DNA from: Terriglobia bacterium
Lineage (GTDB): Bacteria > Acidobacteriota > Terriglobia > Acidiferrales > UBA7541
Direction: 5' to 3'
NCBI GenBank assembly: GCA_020072785.1
Contig: JAIQGG010000002.1
Location: 62,001-126,000 of the forward strand
Length of the DNA stretch: 64,000 nt
A model generated the notes under the pieces. The model did not search any database, had not been told where the DNA came from, and saw nothing but the letters and a program-made list of their open reading frames with translations. Every line of letters starts with the position of its first letter. Positions within the stretch are counted from its first letter, which is position 1. The position numbers and the translations under genes are program-made. Of the stretch, positions 17,005-26,222 are shown one piece after another.

Positions 17005-17298
17005 TCAGACGTCAGGGATGATGGAAAACTCTTTGGCGTACCGGGCCTCGACTGGCGCCGCTTCTTCCAGGACATTCCGGACGACGGCGCCGTGCGGGCC
17101 CTTCTTCAGGGCCGCCTGGAAGGCGGCCAGCTGCTCGCTGGTGCCCACGGCATAGGCTTCCACGCGGCCGTCCAGGCGATTGCGGACGTAGCCGGCGAGG
17201 ACCAGCCGCTGCGCGGCATGCTGCGCATAGTAGCGGAAACCGACGCCCTGGACCATTCCGGAAACAAAAAATCTGCGGGCCTGCCTGGCTTCGGACAT
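17005..17298 (-). CDS. acyP: Acylphosphatase
   Basis: Small enzyme hydrolysing carboxyl-phosphate bonds. The protein has 97 residues. The anion-binding loop is VSGMVQGVGFRYYAQHAA with the catalytic Arg in GFRYY. The catalytic Asn is in GYVRNRLDGRVEAYAVG. It is upstream of apt with a 12-base gap, so probably one transcript. A purine-rich stretch lies before the ATG. Confidence 0.94.
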   Translation of the reverse strand: MSEARQARRFFVSGMVQGVGFRYYAQHAAQRLVLAGYVRNRLDGRVEAYAVGTSEQLAAFQAALKKGPHGAVVRNVLEEAAPVEARYAKEFSIIPDV

Positions 17299-17432
17299 TT
17301 CCTGTAAATTTTAGCAGAGAGGGCGGGCGGCCAAGGAGAGTTTGTCGGGGCGCATGCCGGCTTCGCCGATGCGCGCTGCTGGGGATAGACTCGAGCGGAA
17401 CGCCGCGCCCTGTGTCTGCATCTAACGGGGTT

Positions 17433-18323
17433 ATGACCAACCGACACGGACAACCCTCATTCTTCCGCCGCACCCCCGGGGTGCTGCTCTGTTGCGCGCT
17501 GGCGGGATTTCTCGGGCTGGCGGCTTCCGCCCGGGCGCAGGACGCGCGCCCCGGACCGCTTCCGCCTCCGCCGGAGGAGCGCAGTGTGCGCCGCATGGGC
17601 ACGACGCCAGCGGCCGAGGCGCCGCCTGCGCTGCCAGCGGAAGAGATCATCAAGCGGCTGGCGCAGAAGGAAGAGCAGTTTCTCGAGGCCCGCACGCATT
17701 TCTGGAATCGCAAAACCATCCGCGTGCAGGAGTTCGGCGAGGACGGCAAGCCCTCCGGGCAGCTGGAGATTACCACGGAACCCGCGGTCACCTCGGACGG
17801 AAAGCTCTACGACCGGGTCGTGGGCCAGCCGGAATCCACGCTGCGCAGCCTGCGCCTGGCGCCGGAAGACATCGAGGCGCTGGCGTACATCCCGGCGTAT
17901 CCGCTGACCACCGCGCAACTGGCGAAGTACGACGTGAAGTACATCGGCAAGGAGCAGGTGGACGAGATCAGCTGCTACGTCTTCCAGGCCAAGCCGAAGA
18001 GCGTGGAGCGCGCGCACGCCTATTTTGACGGCGTGGTATGGGTGGACGACAAGTATCTCGAGGTGGTGAAGACTTACGGCAAGTGGGTCACCGATCTCGG
18101 CGACGTGCATTCGCCGACGCTGCCGTTCACACTGTTCGAAACCTACCGCGAAAACGTGGAAGGAAAATACTGGTTTCCGAGCTACTCCCGCTCGGATGAT
18201 ACCCTGCACTTCTCCTCCGGCGACGTGCCCATCCGGCTGATCGTGAAGTGGACGGACTACAAGCCGCTTCCAGGGGCGCCGCCCGCGGCTGCGGCTCCGC
18301 CGCCTCCCATGAAAAAACCGTAA
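17433..18323 (+). CDS. Secreted protein of unknown function, possible LolA-type beta fold
   Basis: A signal peptide covers residues 1-36 (PGVLLCCALAGFLGLAASARAQ), so export is likely. After a Pro-rich linker (to about residue 68) the body has alternating beta-strand patterns, for example FWNRKTIRVQEF, YIGKEQVDEISCYVFQAKPK and YFDGVVWVDDKYLEVVKTYG. This resembles the outer-membrane lipoprotein-sorting (LolA/LolB) superfamily, but I cannot assign it. The ATG at 17433 is preferred over a GTG seven codons upstream because the signal peptide then starts close to the N-terminus. The C-terminus is a short Ala/Pro tail. Length 296 residues. Confidence 0.7.
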   Translation: MTNRHGQPSFFRRTPGVLLCCALAGFLGLAASARAQDARPGPLPPPPEERSVRRMGTTPAAEAPPALPAEEIIKRLAQKEEQFLEARTHFWNRKTIRVQEFGEDGKPSGQLEITTEPAVTSDGKLYDRVVGQPESTLRSLRLAPEDIEALAYIPAYPLTTAQLAKYDVKYIGKEQVDEISCYVFQAKPKSVERAHAYFDGVVWVDDKYLEVVKTYGKWVTDLGDVHSPTLPFTLFETYRENVEGKYWFPSYSRSDDTLHFSSGDVPIRLIVKWTDYKPLPGAPPAAAAPPPPMKKP

Positions 18324-18345
18324 ATGGCTATTGTCCTCCGCGGCG

Positions 18346-19002
18346 TCAACGGAGGAGTTCGTGCAGCGCCCGGGGCAGCTCGGCGAGGGAGCCGAGAAGC
18401 AGATCCGGGCGGGCGGCGCGCAGGCGCCTTTCCGTGGGAAACGGCCCGAGCACGCCGATGGCGCGCACGCCGGCGCGCTGGGCCATCTGCAAATCCTCCG
18501 GCGAATCCCCTACATAAACGCAGGTACTCGGCTCCAGGCGCATTTTCCGCAAGGCCAGCAGCAGCGGGGCGGGATGCGGCTTGCGCTGGCGGGTATCGCC
18601 GCCGCAGACGCGCGCGGCAAACAGCGGCGCCAGGCGGAATTCGCGGAGCTGCTGGAGCACGCGGTGGCGGTCGCCGCTGGTGACCAGGCCGAGCGGGTGG
18701 CGGCGCAGCAGGGTGGCCAGAACGCGGCGCGCGCCGGGCATGAGCCGCGGCTTGTGGTCCGCGTAGGATTTGCGCCAGGCGCGGTCGGCGGCGTCCCAGC
18801 GGCGGCGGGGCAGCCCGGCGGCGCGGTAGACCTGATACCAGTCGGGGGAATAGTGGCGGGCCAGTTCGTCGAGGCCCCAGGCGATGCCCATCTCCCGGAA
18901 CATGGCCAGATAGGCCTGGGAATCGGCGTGGTAGGAATTGAGCAGCGTGCCGTCCCAGTCGAAGAGCACGCCGTGGATCTCGCCTTTTCCGCTCTTCCTC
19001 AT
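18346..19002 (-). CDS. HAD-superfamily hydrolase, phosphoglycolate-phosphatase-like
   Basis: Predicted cytoplasmic phosphatase of 218 residues. HAD motif I is VLFDWDGTLLNS with both catalytic Asp residues. Motif II is LGLVTSGD, motif III the Lys in RQRKPHPAP, and motif IV VYVGDSPEDLQMAQRAG. A helical cap lies between motifs I and II (subfamily IA). The substrate cannot be told from sequence; phosphoglycolate or a sugar phosphate are reasonable. It is convergent with the upstream secreted protein gene and stands alone. Confidence 0.85.
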   Translation of the reverse strand: MRKSGKGEIHGVLFDWDGTLLNSYHADSQAYLAMFREMGIAWGLDELARHYSPDWYQVYRAAGLPRRRWDAADRAWRKSYADHKPRLMPGARRVLATLLRRHPLGLVTSGDRHRVLQQLREFRLAPLFAARVCGGDTRQRKPHPAPLLLALRKMRLEPSTCVYVGDSPEDLQMAQRAGVRAIGVLGPFPTERRLRAARPDLLLGSLAELPRALHELLR

Positions 19003-19064
19003 CGCAATTTAGAATAACAGAGATTTCGGTGCGGCCAGCGTGCGCGGAGGCCAGCGAAAATGCG

Positions 19065-19090
19065 AAGAGGGGCGCCGGAGCGCCCCTCTT
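19065..19090 (-). terminator. Terminator after the TonB-dependent receptor gene
   Basis: AAGAGGGGCG and CGCCCCTCTT form a perfect ten-pair stem over a six-base loop, 27 bases after the receptor stop codon on the minus strand. The T-run is weak on both strands. Confidence 0.6.
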
Positions 19091-19117
19091 TCGGAAAGCT
19101 TCCCCTGCGGGGAAGGA

Positions 19118-22100
19118 TTAGAACGTGAAACGCACGGCAAGCTGCGCCTGGCGCGGATCGCCCACGCCCAGACGCAGGAACCCGTTGAAGTCAAACAGGG
19201 CCGGCGTGGTCAGCGGGTTCACGTTGTTCTTGTTGTTGAAAGTGTTGAACATCTCGAGGACCGGAATGATCTGCATGCGCTCGCCGATGTGGAAGGGACG
19301 TTCGAGCCGCCAGTCGAAGGAGAAGAAGGCATTGTCCTTGCGCAGGCTGTTGCGGCCCAGATCCACGCCGTTCTGGATGCGCGTCTCCGGGGTGATGGGC
19401 TGCGCCGAATGCGCCTGCATGCGGATGTTGCCCGTAAAGCCCCAGGGCAGCTCGCCATAGGTGTAGAAGTTGAAGCGGTGGCGCTGATCGCGGTCCGAAT
19501 AGGAGTAATCCTTCGAGAGATCAAAGCGGTTGAAGGTGCGATCGGTGAAGGGGTCGCGCTCGTTGGAGTCGTCGTCCATATCTTTCGAGAAGGTGTAGTT
19601 GGCCTCCATCTGCCATTTCTGGCTGAAGCGCTTGCGGACGCCGAAGGTAACGCCGCGGTAGAGCGACTTGCCGGGGCTGGCGGTGACGAAGACGTCGCCG
19701 AGGTTCGGTCCGAAGAGGCTGGGGCCGAGATAGGTCACGGTGTCGCCGTTCGCCGGCATCGCCGTGGGTCCGGAGCCGTTGTTGGCATTGTAGAAGCGGG
19801 TCATGTGGACGCCTTTCGACAGGGTGAAGTCCACATAGGCCGTCAGGCTGGGGGCGAGCTCCTGTTCAAACGCCACGTTCGTCGTGTAGATGCGCGGGTT
19901 CTGATAGTCCTTGCTGAAGACGCGCACGCCCGTGAAGCAGGGGAAAGGATTGGGCTGCGTGGGATCCAGCGTGCAGGATGGATTTCCGGCAACCACGGGG
20001 AATGCATCGGGCCAGACCGGGCCGCCGCCAAAGGAGGTTTGCGTGTAGATGGTGCGCTGCTGCACGCCGTTGGTGGTGATCGAACCGACCTGGCTGAGCA
20101 TGTTCTGGCGGCCATTGTAGATGCCCCAGCTCGCGCGCAGAACCGACTTGTGGTTGTTGGCGACATCCCATGCGAGGCCCAGGCGCGGCTGGAACTCCTT
20201 CTTCTGGCTGTGTTCGGTGCCGTCGGAAGGGAATGCCGGGTTGTTCAAGTAGATGGCATAGGCCGTCTGGGACGGAGGAACGACAGGGCCCGGGAAGATC
20301 TGCGCTTCCCAGCGCAGGCCGTAATTCAGCGTCAGGTTCGGCAGGATCTGCCATTTGTCCTGGGCGAAGAGGGCGTAATCCTGATTGGTGATGTTCGATG
20401 CGCCGGGCGGGATGGTGCTCAAGCCGGTGGGCACGCCGTCCTGGAGGTAGAAGATCAACGGCCCCCCGGTGAAAGCGGAGTCATTCGGACACAAGCCGTC
20501 GACGACCAAGGAGATGTCGGTGAAGGTCCCGTCCGCGCATTCCGCCGCGGTCGGTCCGAAGCCCGTGCCCAGCGCGGCCGGGGAAGCATAGTGCAGGAAG
20601 CCGGCCACATCGTCGAAGAGGTAACGGCCGGTGAAGAACCCGCGGAAGGTCTGGTTGTTGAGGGTGTGCAGCCACTCGCCGCCCATTTTGAAGGTGTGCT
20701 TGCCGGAGACGATGGAGAAGTTGTCGCGAATCTGGGTGCGCCAGATCAGCTCGTCCACAGTGGGCTGCAGGAAGAACGGCTGGCCGAAACGGAACGTCGG
20801 GCCGAAGCCCATGGCCGTATCCGCCGGGATATTGGAGGGGACGGCCGCGCGCGGGCGCAGCTCGCGCTGGTAGGTGAAATGGGCTTCGTTGAGTTTCGTC
20901 GAGGAGACCGTGGTGAAGAAGTTGAGGTTCAAGGCGTGGATCTTCGAGGGGCCCTCGATGCCGTTGGCGGAATTGCCGTAGGTGGGCACGTCAAAGGTCT
21001 GATTGGTGTTCTTGGAATAGTCGAAGTTGTAGGACGCGGAGAACTGGTTGCGCGGCGTGACGTTCCAGTCAAAGCGGCCGAGCGCAGCGGAGTTGCGGAT
21101 GGGGTGCTTCACCGGCAAACCCTCGTTTTGACTGAGGGTGCTCTGGAAGAAGTCGAGCAGCACCTGGCGCTGGCAATCCGGGCTGGCGCCAATCTGCGTG
21201 TCGGTGATGTTGCTGTTGAACACGGGGTTGGTCACGGCGCAGGGAGTGCCGAGGGGGGCGCTCAAGTTGTCGCGGGTGAGATTTTCCAGGATCTGCTCGA
21301 AAGCGCCGAAGAGGAACAGCTTGTCTTTCTTGAGCGGGCCGCCGAGCGTGCCGCCGAGCTGCTCGCGATGGAAATCCTGCAGCGGCTTGCCGTCGGAAGT
21401 ATTTGCCGCCAGCGCTTCCAGGCGCTGGAAGTAGAAAGCGCTGCCGTGTACGTCGTTGGTGCCGGACTTGGTGATGACGTTGACCACGCCGCCGGCGGTG
21501 CGGCCGAATTCGGCGCTGGCGCCCGCAGCCACCACTTGGAACTCCTTGACCGCGTCCAGGGTGATGTCAATGGCCGCGCGCTGTCCGCCGAGCTGTTCGC
21601 CGAAGAAGCCGTTGTTGTAGTCGCCGCCGTCCAGGCTGATGTTATTGAAGACGCCGCGCTGTCCGTTGAAGTTGATTTCGTCTCCGTCGGGGCCCTGTAC
21701 GATGCTCACGCCCGGTGTGAGGGTCAGCAGGTCTTCAAACTTGCGTCCGAGCACGGGGGTTTTGGCCACGGCGAGTTCGCTCAGCGTCGAGGAGGACTCC
21801 GTCTTGGTGGTCTCCACCACTGGCACATCGGCCACGACGATCCTTTCCGAGACGGCGGAAACCTTCAGCGCAAACGACAGGCTGATGGCCTGGCCCACGG
21901 TCAGGTTGATGTTCTGCTGTTCGACGACGGCGAAGCCCGGCTTGGTCACCGTCAGCGTGTAGCGGCCGGGCGCTAAATTCAGAAACGCAAAGTGGCCGTC
22001 GGCGCCGGTCTTTTCCGTGCGCGTGAAATTGGTGTCGAGATTCTTGATCTCGATGACCGCGTCGGGCACGCTGCCGCCCTTCTCGTCGCTGACGTCTCCC

Positions 22101-22198
22101 TGCACGGTTCCCATAGTGATCTGCGCCTGACCCCGGCTCCGCGTGGCGCAGACGAGCAGGAGCGCAAGCCCAAACAAGGCACACAGCAGTCTCTTCAT
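19118..22198 (-). CDS. Oar-type TonB-dependent receptor with carboxypeptidase-regulatory-like domain
   Basis: Outer-membrane beta-barrel protein of 1026 residues. A signal peptide (residues 1-25, LLCALFGLALLLVCATRSRGQ) is followed by a CarboxypepD_reg-like beta sandwich (about 28-110, GTVQGDVSDEKGGSVPDAV and GRYTLTVTKPGF). Then comes a plug region (LGRKFEDLLTLTPGVSIVQG, GRTAGGVVNVITKSGTN) and a long barrel ending in the terminal aromatic pattern AVRFTF. The start at 22198 has GGAGG just upstream. Substrate unknown; relatives are thought to import oligosaccharides or other large compounds. No SusD-like partner is beside it, and the classical TonB box is not clear. Confidence 0.9.
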   Translation of the reverse strand: MKRLLCALFGLALLLVCATRSRGQAQITMGTVQGDVSDEKGGSVPDAVIEIKNLDTNFTRTEKTGADGHFAFLNLAPGRYTLTVTKPGFAVVEQQNINLTVGQAISLSFALKVSAVSERIVVADVPVVETTKTESSSTLSELAVAKTPVLGRKFEDLLTLTPGVSIVQGPDGDEINFNGQRGVFNNISLDGGDYNNGFFGEQLGGQRAAIDITLDAVKEFQVVAAGASAEFGRTAGGVVNVITKSGTNDVHGSAFYFQRLEALAANTSDGKPLQDFHREQLGGTLGGPLKKDKLFLFGAFEQILENLTRDNLSAPLGTPCAVTNPVFNSNITDTQIGASPDCQRQVLLDFFQSTLSQNEGLPVKHPIRNSAALGRFDWNVTPRNQFSASYNFDYSKNTNQTFDVPTYGNSANGIEGPSKIHALNLNFFTTVSSTKLNEAHFTYQRELRPRAAVPSNIPADTAMGFGPTFRFGQPFFLQPTVDELIWRTQIRDNFSIVSGKHTFKMGGEWLHTLNNQTFRGFFTGRYLFDDVAGFLHYASPAALGTGFGPTAAECADGTFTDISLVVDGLCPNDSAFTGGPLIFYLQDGVPTGLSTIPPGASNITNQDYALFAQDKWQILPNLTLNYGLRWEAQIFPGPVVPPSQTAYAIYLNNPAFPSDGTEHSQKKEFQPRLGLAWDVANNHKSVLRASWGIYNGRQNMLSQVGSITTNGVQQRTIYTQTSFGGGPVWPDAFPVVAGNPSCTLDPTQPNPFPCFTGVRVFSKDYQNPRIYTTNVAFEQELAPSLTAYVDFTLSKGVHMTRFYNANNGSGPTAMPANGDTVTYLGPSLFGPNLGDVFVTASPGKSLYRGVTFGVRKRFSQKWQMEANYTFSKDMDDDSNERDPFTDRTFNRFDLSKDYSYSDRDQRHRFNFYTYGELPWGFTGNIRMQAHSAQPITPETRIQNGVDLGRNSLRKDNAFFSFDWRLERPFHIGERMQIIPVLEMFNTFNNKNNVNPLTTPALFDFNGFLRLGVGDPRQAQLAVRFTF

Positions 22199-22396
22199 TT
22201 TTTTCCTCCGAACTACCCCTGGTCCGCTGGAAAGCTCGGGAGCCCGAGTGGAAGGGATGGCCTCCGCGGACAAAACTGCGCGAGTGTAGGGTAATTCCGG
22301 AGGTAAGTGCAAGGTACAGCCTGTGGAAAGTCTGCGGAAATCCTAACGGGCCAGGAGGTTCTGCCGGGCGGGCGCCGTGCGGTTTTCCGGGTGCGG

Positions 22397-22942
22397 TCAG
22401 CGGTTCAGGAAGCGGGAGGGCAACCCATCGTCGCGGTCAAATTCGAGCTGGGCGAACGAGGCGGCGACCCCGAACCAGCCGGGCATGGCCGCGGGTTCAG
22501 CGCGGCAGACGCGGGCCAGCGACACCATGACTACGTTGCCGCGGCCCATGGGCTTGCTGACCAGGACGATCTCCAGTTCGACGGTGGTTCCCAGAGCAAG
22601 GCTCCGCGGACAAAGGAAAAAAACGCCAGTGGAACTAATGTCGCGCGTCACCAGGGTGACGGGAAAGGGTTCCGCGATGCCGTCGACGCTGCGCAGGCGC
22701 AGCGGGAGCTTGAGCGAGGCGCGCGGGTGTTCGCGCTGCTCGCGGTCGCGATGTACACTCACGGCGTGGGTGGGCACACGGGCGAAGCGGTGCGGCTGCG
22801 GACCGGTGTGAATCGGCATCACCCGCAGTTGCGGGACCCGCCCGTTCGCCGTTTGCGGTGCGGCACTCGAGAAATTAGCTTCCGCGGCGGAATCTGCCGC
22901 CGGGACAACAGGAAATTGCACTGCGCGATTCGTTGCGCTCAT
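22397..22942 (-). CDS. PilZ-domain protein, putative cyclic-di-GMP receptor
   Basis: A 181-residue protein. The first 70 residues are low complexity. The PilZ domain starts about residue 70 (REHPRASLKLPLRLRS, an Arg-rich opening), contains the RDISSTGVFFL turn corresponding to D/NxSxxG, and ends with FGVAASFAQLEF. A second, larger PilZ protein lies at 54811. It is probably a cytoplasmic signalling protein; the output is unknown. The gene lies about 200 bases upstream of the TonB receptor gene on the same strand. In the 309-base gap before it (22943-23251) I see only two palindromic elements. Confidence 0.78.
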   Translation of the reverse strand: MSATNRAVQFPVVPAADSAAEANFSSAAPQTANGRVPQLRVMPIHTGPQPHRFARVPTHAVSVHRDREQREHPRASLKLPLRLRSVDGIAEPFPVTLVTRDISSTGVFFLCPRSLALGTTVELEIVLVSKPMGRGNVVMVSLARVCRAEPAAMPGWFGVAASFAQLEFDRDDGLPSRFLNR

Positions 22943-22973
22943 TCTTGCACCCGCACGCCCTCAGGCTCATGCA

Positions 22974-23025
22974 CGACCGCGAAGCGGTCGATGTTTGGAT
23001 CCCCAGTGTGGCCGCCGCGCGGTCA
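22974..23025. repeat. Two palindromic elements, irregular spacing
   Basis: Cores at 22974-22990 (CGACCGCGAAGCGGTCG, compensatory change of the outer pair from T-A to C-G) and 23009-23025 (TGGCCGCCGCGCGGTCA). They are 35 rather than 27 bases apart. The compensated outer base pair at the first copy suggests that stem pairing matters. Confidence 0.8.
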
Positions 23026-23251
23026 CTTGTACTTCCCCCATGACCGCAGCTATGGAGCGGAGCGCTAACATGGCATTCCCAGGGAAAAGCGTCAATCTGG
23101 TAAAAATGTGCGAAGTGTCTTAAAATCAACTGCTTGGTTCCAGTACCAGCCTGCCTATGTAGAACTCTTTCCGGGCTCCGCTTTGGCCTCCAATATGGTT
23201 CTCGACAGGTTGGCCCTCTGCCCCTACTTTAACTGCAGGGCGGGCCCGACC

Positions 23252-24235
23252 ATGACCACGGCAGCATTCAACTCCACCCCGGCCACGAAGAATCCTGCTG
23301 ATCAGGCGTCCCTGATGCTCTTTGCCGCTTTCGCCGCGATCTATCTGATCTGGGGCTCGACCTACTTCGCCATCCGCATCGGTTTGGAGTCCTTCCCGCC
23401 GCTGCTTCTCGCCGGGTCGCGCCACCTCCTCGCCGGTCTGGTCCTCTATCCCATCCTGCGTTGGAAGACGAGCATCCGGCCGACCTGGGCCCAGTGGCGC
23501 TCGGCGGCGGTCACTGGTTGCCTGCTGCTCTTCATAAGCAACGGCGGGGTGTGCTGGGCGGAGCAGACGGTGCCGAGCGGAATAACGGCACTGCTGGTGG
23601 CCACGGTGTCGCTGTGGCTGGTCCTGATGGAATGGCTGCGGCCCGGAGGCAGGCGGCCGGGGCCGGGCGTGGTCGTGGGGCTGCTGATGGGTTTCGCGGG
23701 TCTGGCGCTGCTGGTAGGGCCAGCGCACCTTGGAGGCTCGGAGCGTGTCCCGCTTGGCGGGGCAGGCATCCTGGTAGTGGCCTCGCTCAGTTGGGCCTAT
23801 GGGTCGCTCTATTCCAAGCACAGCGCGCATCCCGCGTCGCCTTTCCTGGGCGTGGCCATGCAGAGCCTGGCCGGGGGCGCCGCGCTGTGGACCGCCGGCC
23901 TGCTTCTGGGGGAGGGCCGCACGCTGGCTCACGCGGGCGTTTCGCTGCGCTCGGGCGTGGCGCTCGGTTATCTGACGGTGTTCGGCTCGGGGATCGGGTT
24001 TACGGCATATCTCTACCTGCTCAAGAGAACCACGGCGTCGCGCGTGGGCACCTACGCCTTCGTCAATCCCGTGGTGGCGCTGCTGCTGGGCTGGGCCTTT
24101 GCCGGGGAGGGGGTGACGCTGCGCACGTGGCTGGCGGCGGCGGTGATTCTCACCGCGGTGATCCTGGTGATCAGCGCGCCGCACGCGGCGCCGGGGCACG
24201 AGGCCGACGCCATCCCCACGCCTGGCGAAGCCTGA
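23252..24235 (+). CDS. EamA/DMT-family membrane transporter
   Basis: Ten-helix drug/metabolite transporter of 327 residues with two EamA repeats. The first starts FAAIYLIWGSTYFAIRIGLESFPP, the second GILVVASLSWAYGSLYSKHSA, and it ends with AVILTAVILVISAP. It is closest in character to the RhtA/YedA branch, so it may export an amino acid or related compound, but the substrate is not evident. The ATG at 23252 was chosen because residues before it do not fit the family. It stands alone between the PilZ gene and ada. Confidence 0.87.
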   Translation: MTTAAFNSTPATKNPADQASLMLFAAFAAIYLIWGSTYFAIRIGLESFPPLLLAGSRHLLAGLVLYPILRWKTSIRPTWAQWRSAAVTGCLLLFISNGGVCWAEQTVPSGITALLVATVSLWLVLMEWLRPGGRRPGPGVVVGLLMGFAGLALLVGPAHLGGSERVPLGGAGILVVASLSWAYGSLYSKHSAHPASPFLGVAMQSLAGGAALWTAGLLLGEGRTLAHAGVSLRSGVALGYLTVFGSGIGFTAYLYLLKRTTASRVGTYAFVNPVVALLLGWAFAGEGVTLRTWLAAAVILTAVILVISAPHAAPGHEADAIPTPGEA

Positions 24236-24323
24236 ATTTTTCCAGTTTGACGCGCCATTCCGGATAGATTTGTTTGCCCGCCTGCGCTAAGTTGGCCGTG
24301 TCGGGAAGCGCCCGACGACGCCC

Positions 24324-25406
24324 ATGAAAGACTCCACGCCCAATGCACCGACCGGAAACGCCAGCGCCGCCGGGAAGTACTGGCGCGCCGTGCTGGCCCG
24401 CGATGCCCGCTGGGACGGCAAATTCGTGCTGGCGGTGCTCTCCACGCGGATCTACTGCCGGCCTTCGTGCCCGGCGCGGCGGCCGCTGCGCCGCAACGCC
24501 GTGTTTTACGCGCGGCCCGAGGAGGCGGAGCGCAATGGCTTCCGCGCCTGCCGCCGCTGCCGGCCGAAGGAAGTGTCCGGCGCGGCGACGCTGGTGGAAC
24601 GCGCGGCGCGGCATCTCGCGGAGCGCGGCGGGGAGGGGCTGAAGCTGGGTGCGCTGGCCGCCGCACTGCAGAGTTCGCCCGGGGTGCTGCGCCGGGCCTT
24701 TCGGGCGATGACCGGGTTGACGCCACGGGCCTTTGCCGATGCCGTGCGCACCGCGCGCTTCAAGAAGGAGTTGCGCGGGGGGGGCAACGTGGCCGCGGCA
24801 CTCTACGAAACGGGTTTCGGCTCGGCCAGCCGCGCCTACGAGCGCAGCAATGCCAAGCTGGGAATGACGCCGGCGGTCTATCGCCGGGGAGGAGCAGGGA
24901 TGCAAATACATTATGCGATCGCGGATTGCGCGCTGGGCAAGGTGCTGGTGGGGGCGACGGAGCGCGGCGTCTCCGCCGTCTATCTGGGGGACGCCGAAAA
25001 GGCGCTGTCCGCCGAGCTGCGCCGGGAGTATCCGCGGGCGGAGCTGGGTCCGGCGGACGCCTCGTTTTCACGCTGGGTGCGCGAGATCGTGCAACGCATC
25101 GAGGGCCAGCGGCCGCGTCTCGATCTTCCGCTGGACGTGCAGGCCACGGCCTTCCAGCGCCGCGTCTGGCAGGAACTGCAGCGCATTCCCTTCGGAGCCA
25201 CGCGCACCTACAGCCAGATCGCGCGCGCTCTGGGGAAAGGCAAGGCCGTGCGCGCCGTGGCGCGGGCCTGCGCCACCAATCCGGTTTCCATCGTGGTGCC
25301 GTGCCACCGGGTGATCCGCGAGGACGGCAGCCTGGCGGGCTACCGCTGGGGGCTTTCGCGGAAGGAGCGGCTGCTGGAGCGGGAGCGCGACGCGGCGGGG
25401 CGCTAG
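24324..25406 (+). CDS. ada: Ada: methylphosphotriester and O6-methylguanine-DNA methyltransferase with AraC-type domain
   Basis: Adaptive-response protein that repairs alkylated DNA and, once methylated, activates transcription. It has 360 residues and all three parts. The N-terminal Ada zinc domain has Cys45, Cys49, Cys76 and Cys79 (IYCRPSCPARR and ACRRC), with Cys45 as methyl acceptor. The AraC-type HTH lies at about residues 90-190. The C-terminal methyltransferase has IPFGATRTYSQIA and the active-site NPVSIVVPCHRVI. The overall length matches E. coli Ada. Its stop codon overlaps the convergent LolA-like gene by four bases. No alkA or alkB lies beside it. Confidence 0.95.
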   Translation: MKDSTPNAPTGNASAAGKYWRAVLARDARWDGKFVLAVLSTRIYCRPSCPARRPLRRNAVFYARPEEAERNGFRACRRCRPKEVSGAATLVERAARHLAERGGEGLKLGALAAALQSSPGVLRRAFRAMTGLTPRAFADAVRTARFKKELRGGGNVAAALYETGFGSASRAYERSNAKLGMTPAVYRRGGAGMQIHYAIADCALGKVLVGATERGVSAVYLGDAEKALSAELRREYPRAELGPADASFSRWVREIVQRIEGQRPRLDLPLDVQATAFQRRVWQELQRIPFGATRTYSQIARALGKGKAVRAVARACATNPVSIVVPCHRVIREDGSLAGYRWGLSRKERLLERERDAAGR

Positions 25407-26104
25407 CCGCGGGGTTTGACCCGGGTTACGTCTTTGGGCCAGTCCGGCTTGAAGCGGCTGTTGCTGATCTTGGAGTTCAGAGCCACGTTGGTGTAGTGGA
25501 AGATGAAGTAATCGCCGGAGCCGGTTTCGAAGAATTTCTGCTGCACCGGGATCCACGAGGCCTGGTCCACCCACATCTGGATCTTGGAAATCTGGCTGCG
25601 GACCTTTTCCGACTTGGGAGTCAGCTCGAGAAGGACCGTCTTGCGATCGTCGAAAGCAGCTTCGCCGAGAACCGTCAGCAGGTAGCTCTTCTTCAAGTCC
25701 TCGCCCCGGGTACCGAATCCCAGCAGAACATACTGGTCGACCATGGCGCGGCTTTTGCCGAGGTCGTACTCCTCGACGCGCTTGATCTTGGGAGTAAAGA
25801 CGAAAAGGGTGTCGCCGCTGCGCAGAATGGTGCGCGGATCCGGCTTCAGGATTTCGATGCGCATTTTTTCGTCACGGCGCACAAAAATCCGCCCGGTTTC
25901 GAGCGAGGTATCCTTTACCACGTCGGTGTACTTGCTGTGCTCGAGGTCTGCGGTGAGCGTGCGGAAGCCCGCGGCCGCGTGGTCCATCTGCTCCACGACG
26001 GCGTCCACGGTCCAGTGCGGGGGAGTCTGCGCCGCGGCAGCCGCGAGCGCGCCGGCCAGCAGGGCCAGGGCCATCAGACAATAGTTTCCAAGTCTCATTT
26101 TCAA
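25403..26104 (-). CDS. LolA-like periplasmic lipoprotein-carrier protein
   Basis: A 233-residue protein with a signal peptide (residues 1-26, CLMALALLAGALAAAAAQ). The mature part has the LolA-type pattern: VVEQMDHAAAGFRTLTADLEHSKY, then KMRIEILKPDPRTILRSGDTLFVFTPKIKRVEEYDL, then late strands containing IQMWVDQASWIPVQQKFFE. LolA carries lipoproteins across the periplasm from the inner-membrane ABC transporter to the outer membrane. It is the last gene of a cluster with an ABC ATPase, an FtsX permease and a lipoprotein, which supports a carrier role. An alternative start is MRLGN two codons in. Confidence 0.75.
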   Translation of the reverse strand: MKMRLGNYCLMALALLAGALAAAAAQTPPHWTVDAVVEQMDHAAAGFRTLTADLEHSKYTDVVKDTSLETGRIFVRRDEKMRIEILKPDPRTILRSGDTLFVFTPKIKRVEEYDLGKSRAMVDQYVLLGFGTRGEDLKKSYLLTVLGEAAFDDRKTVLLELTPKSEKVRSQISKIQMWVDQASWIPVQQKFFETGSGDYFIFHYTNVALNSKISNSRFKPDWPKDVTRVKPRG

Positions 26105-26222
26105 AGGATGCCCCTGTCGCCTGGCCGTCTGCGAGGAACGGCCATCCTGGTCCGGGATGCTAACACACTAAAGAAAGATGCGCGAAAGGAGACGAACGTT
26201 ACATGCGCCCGGGAGGCGCGGG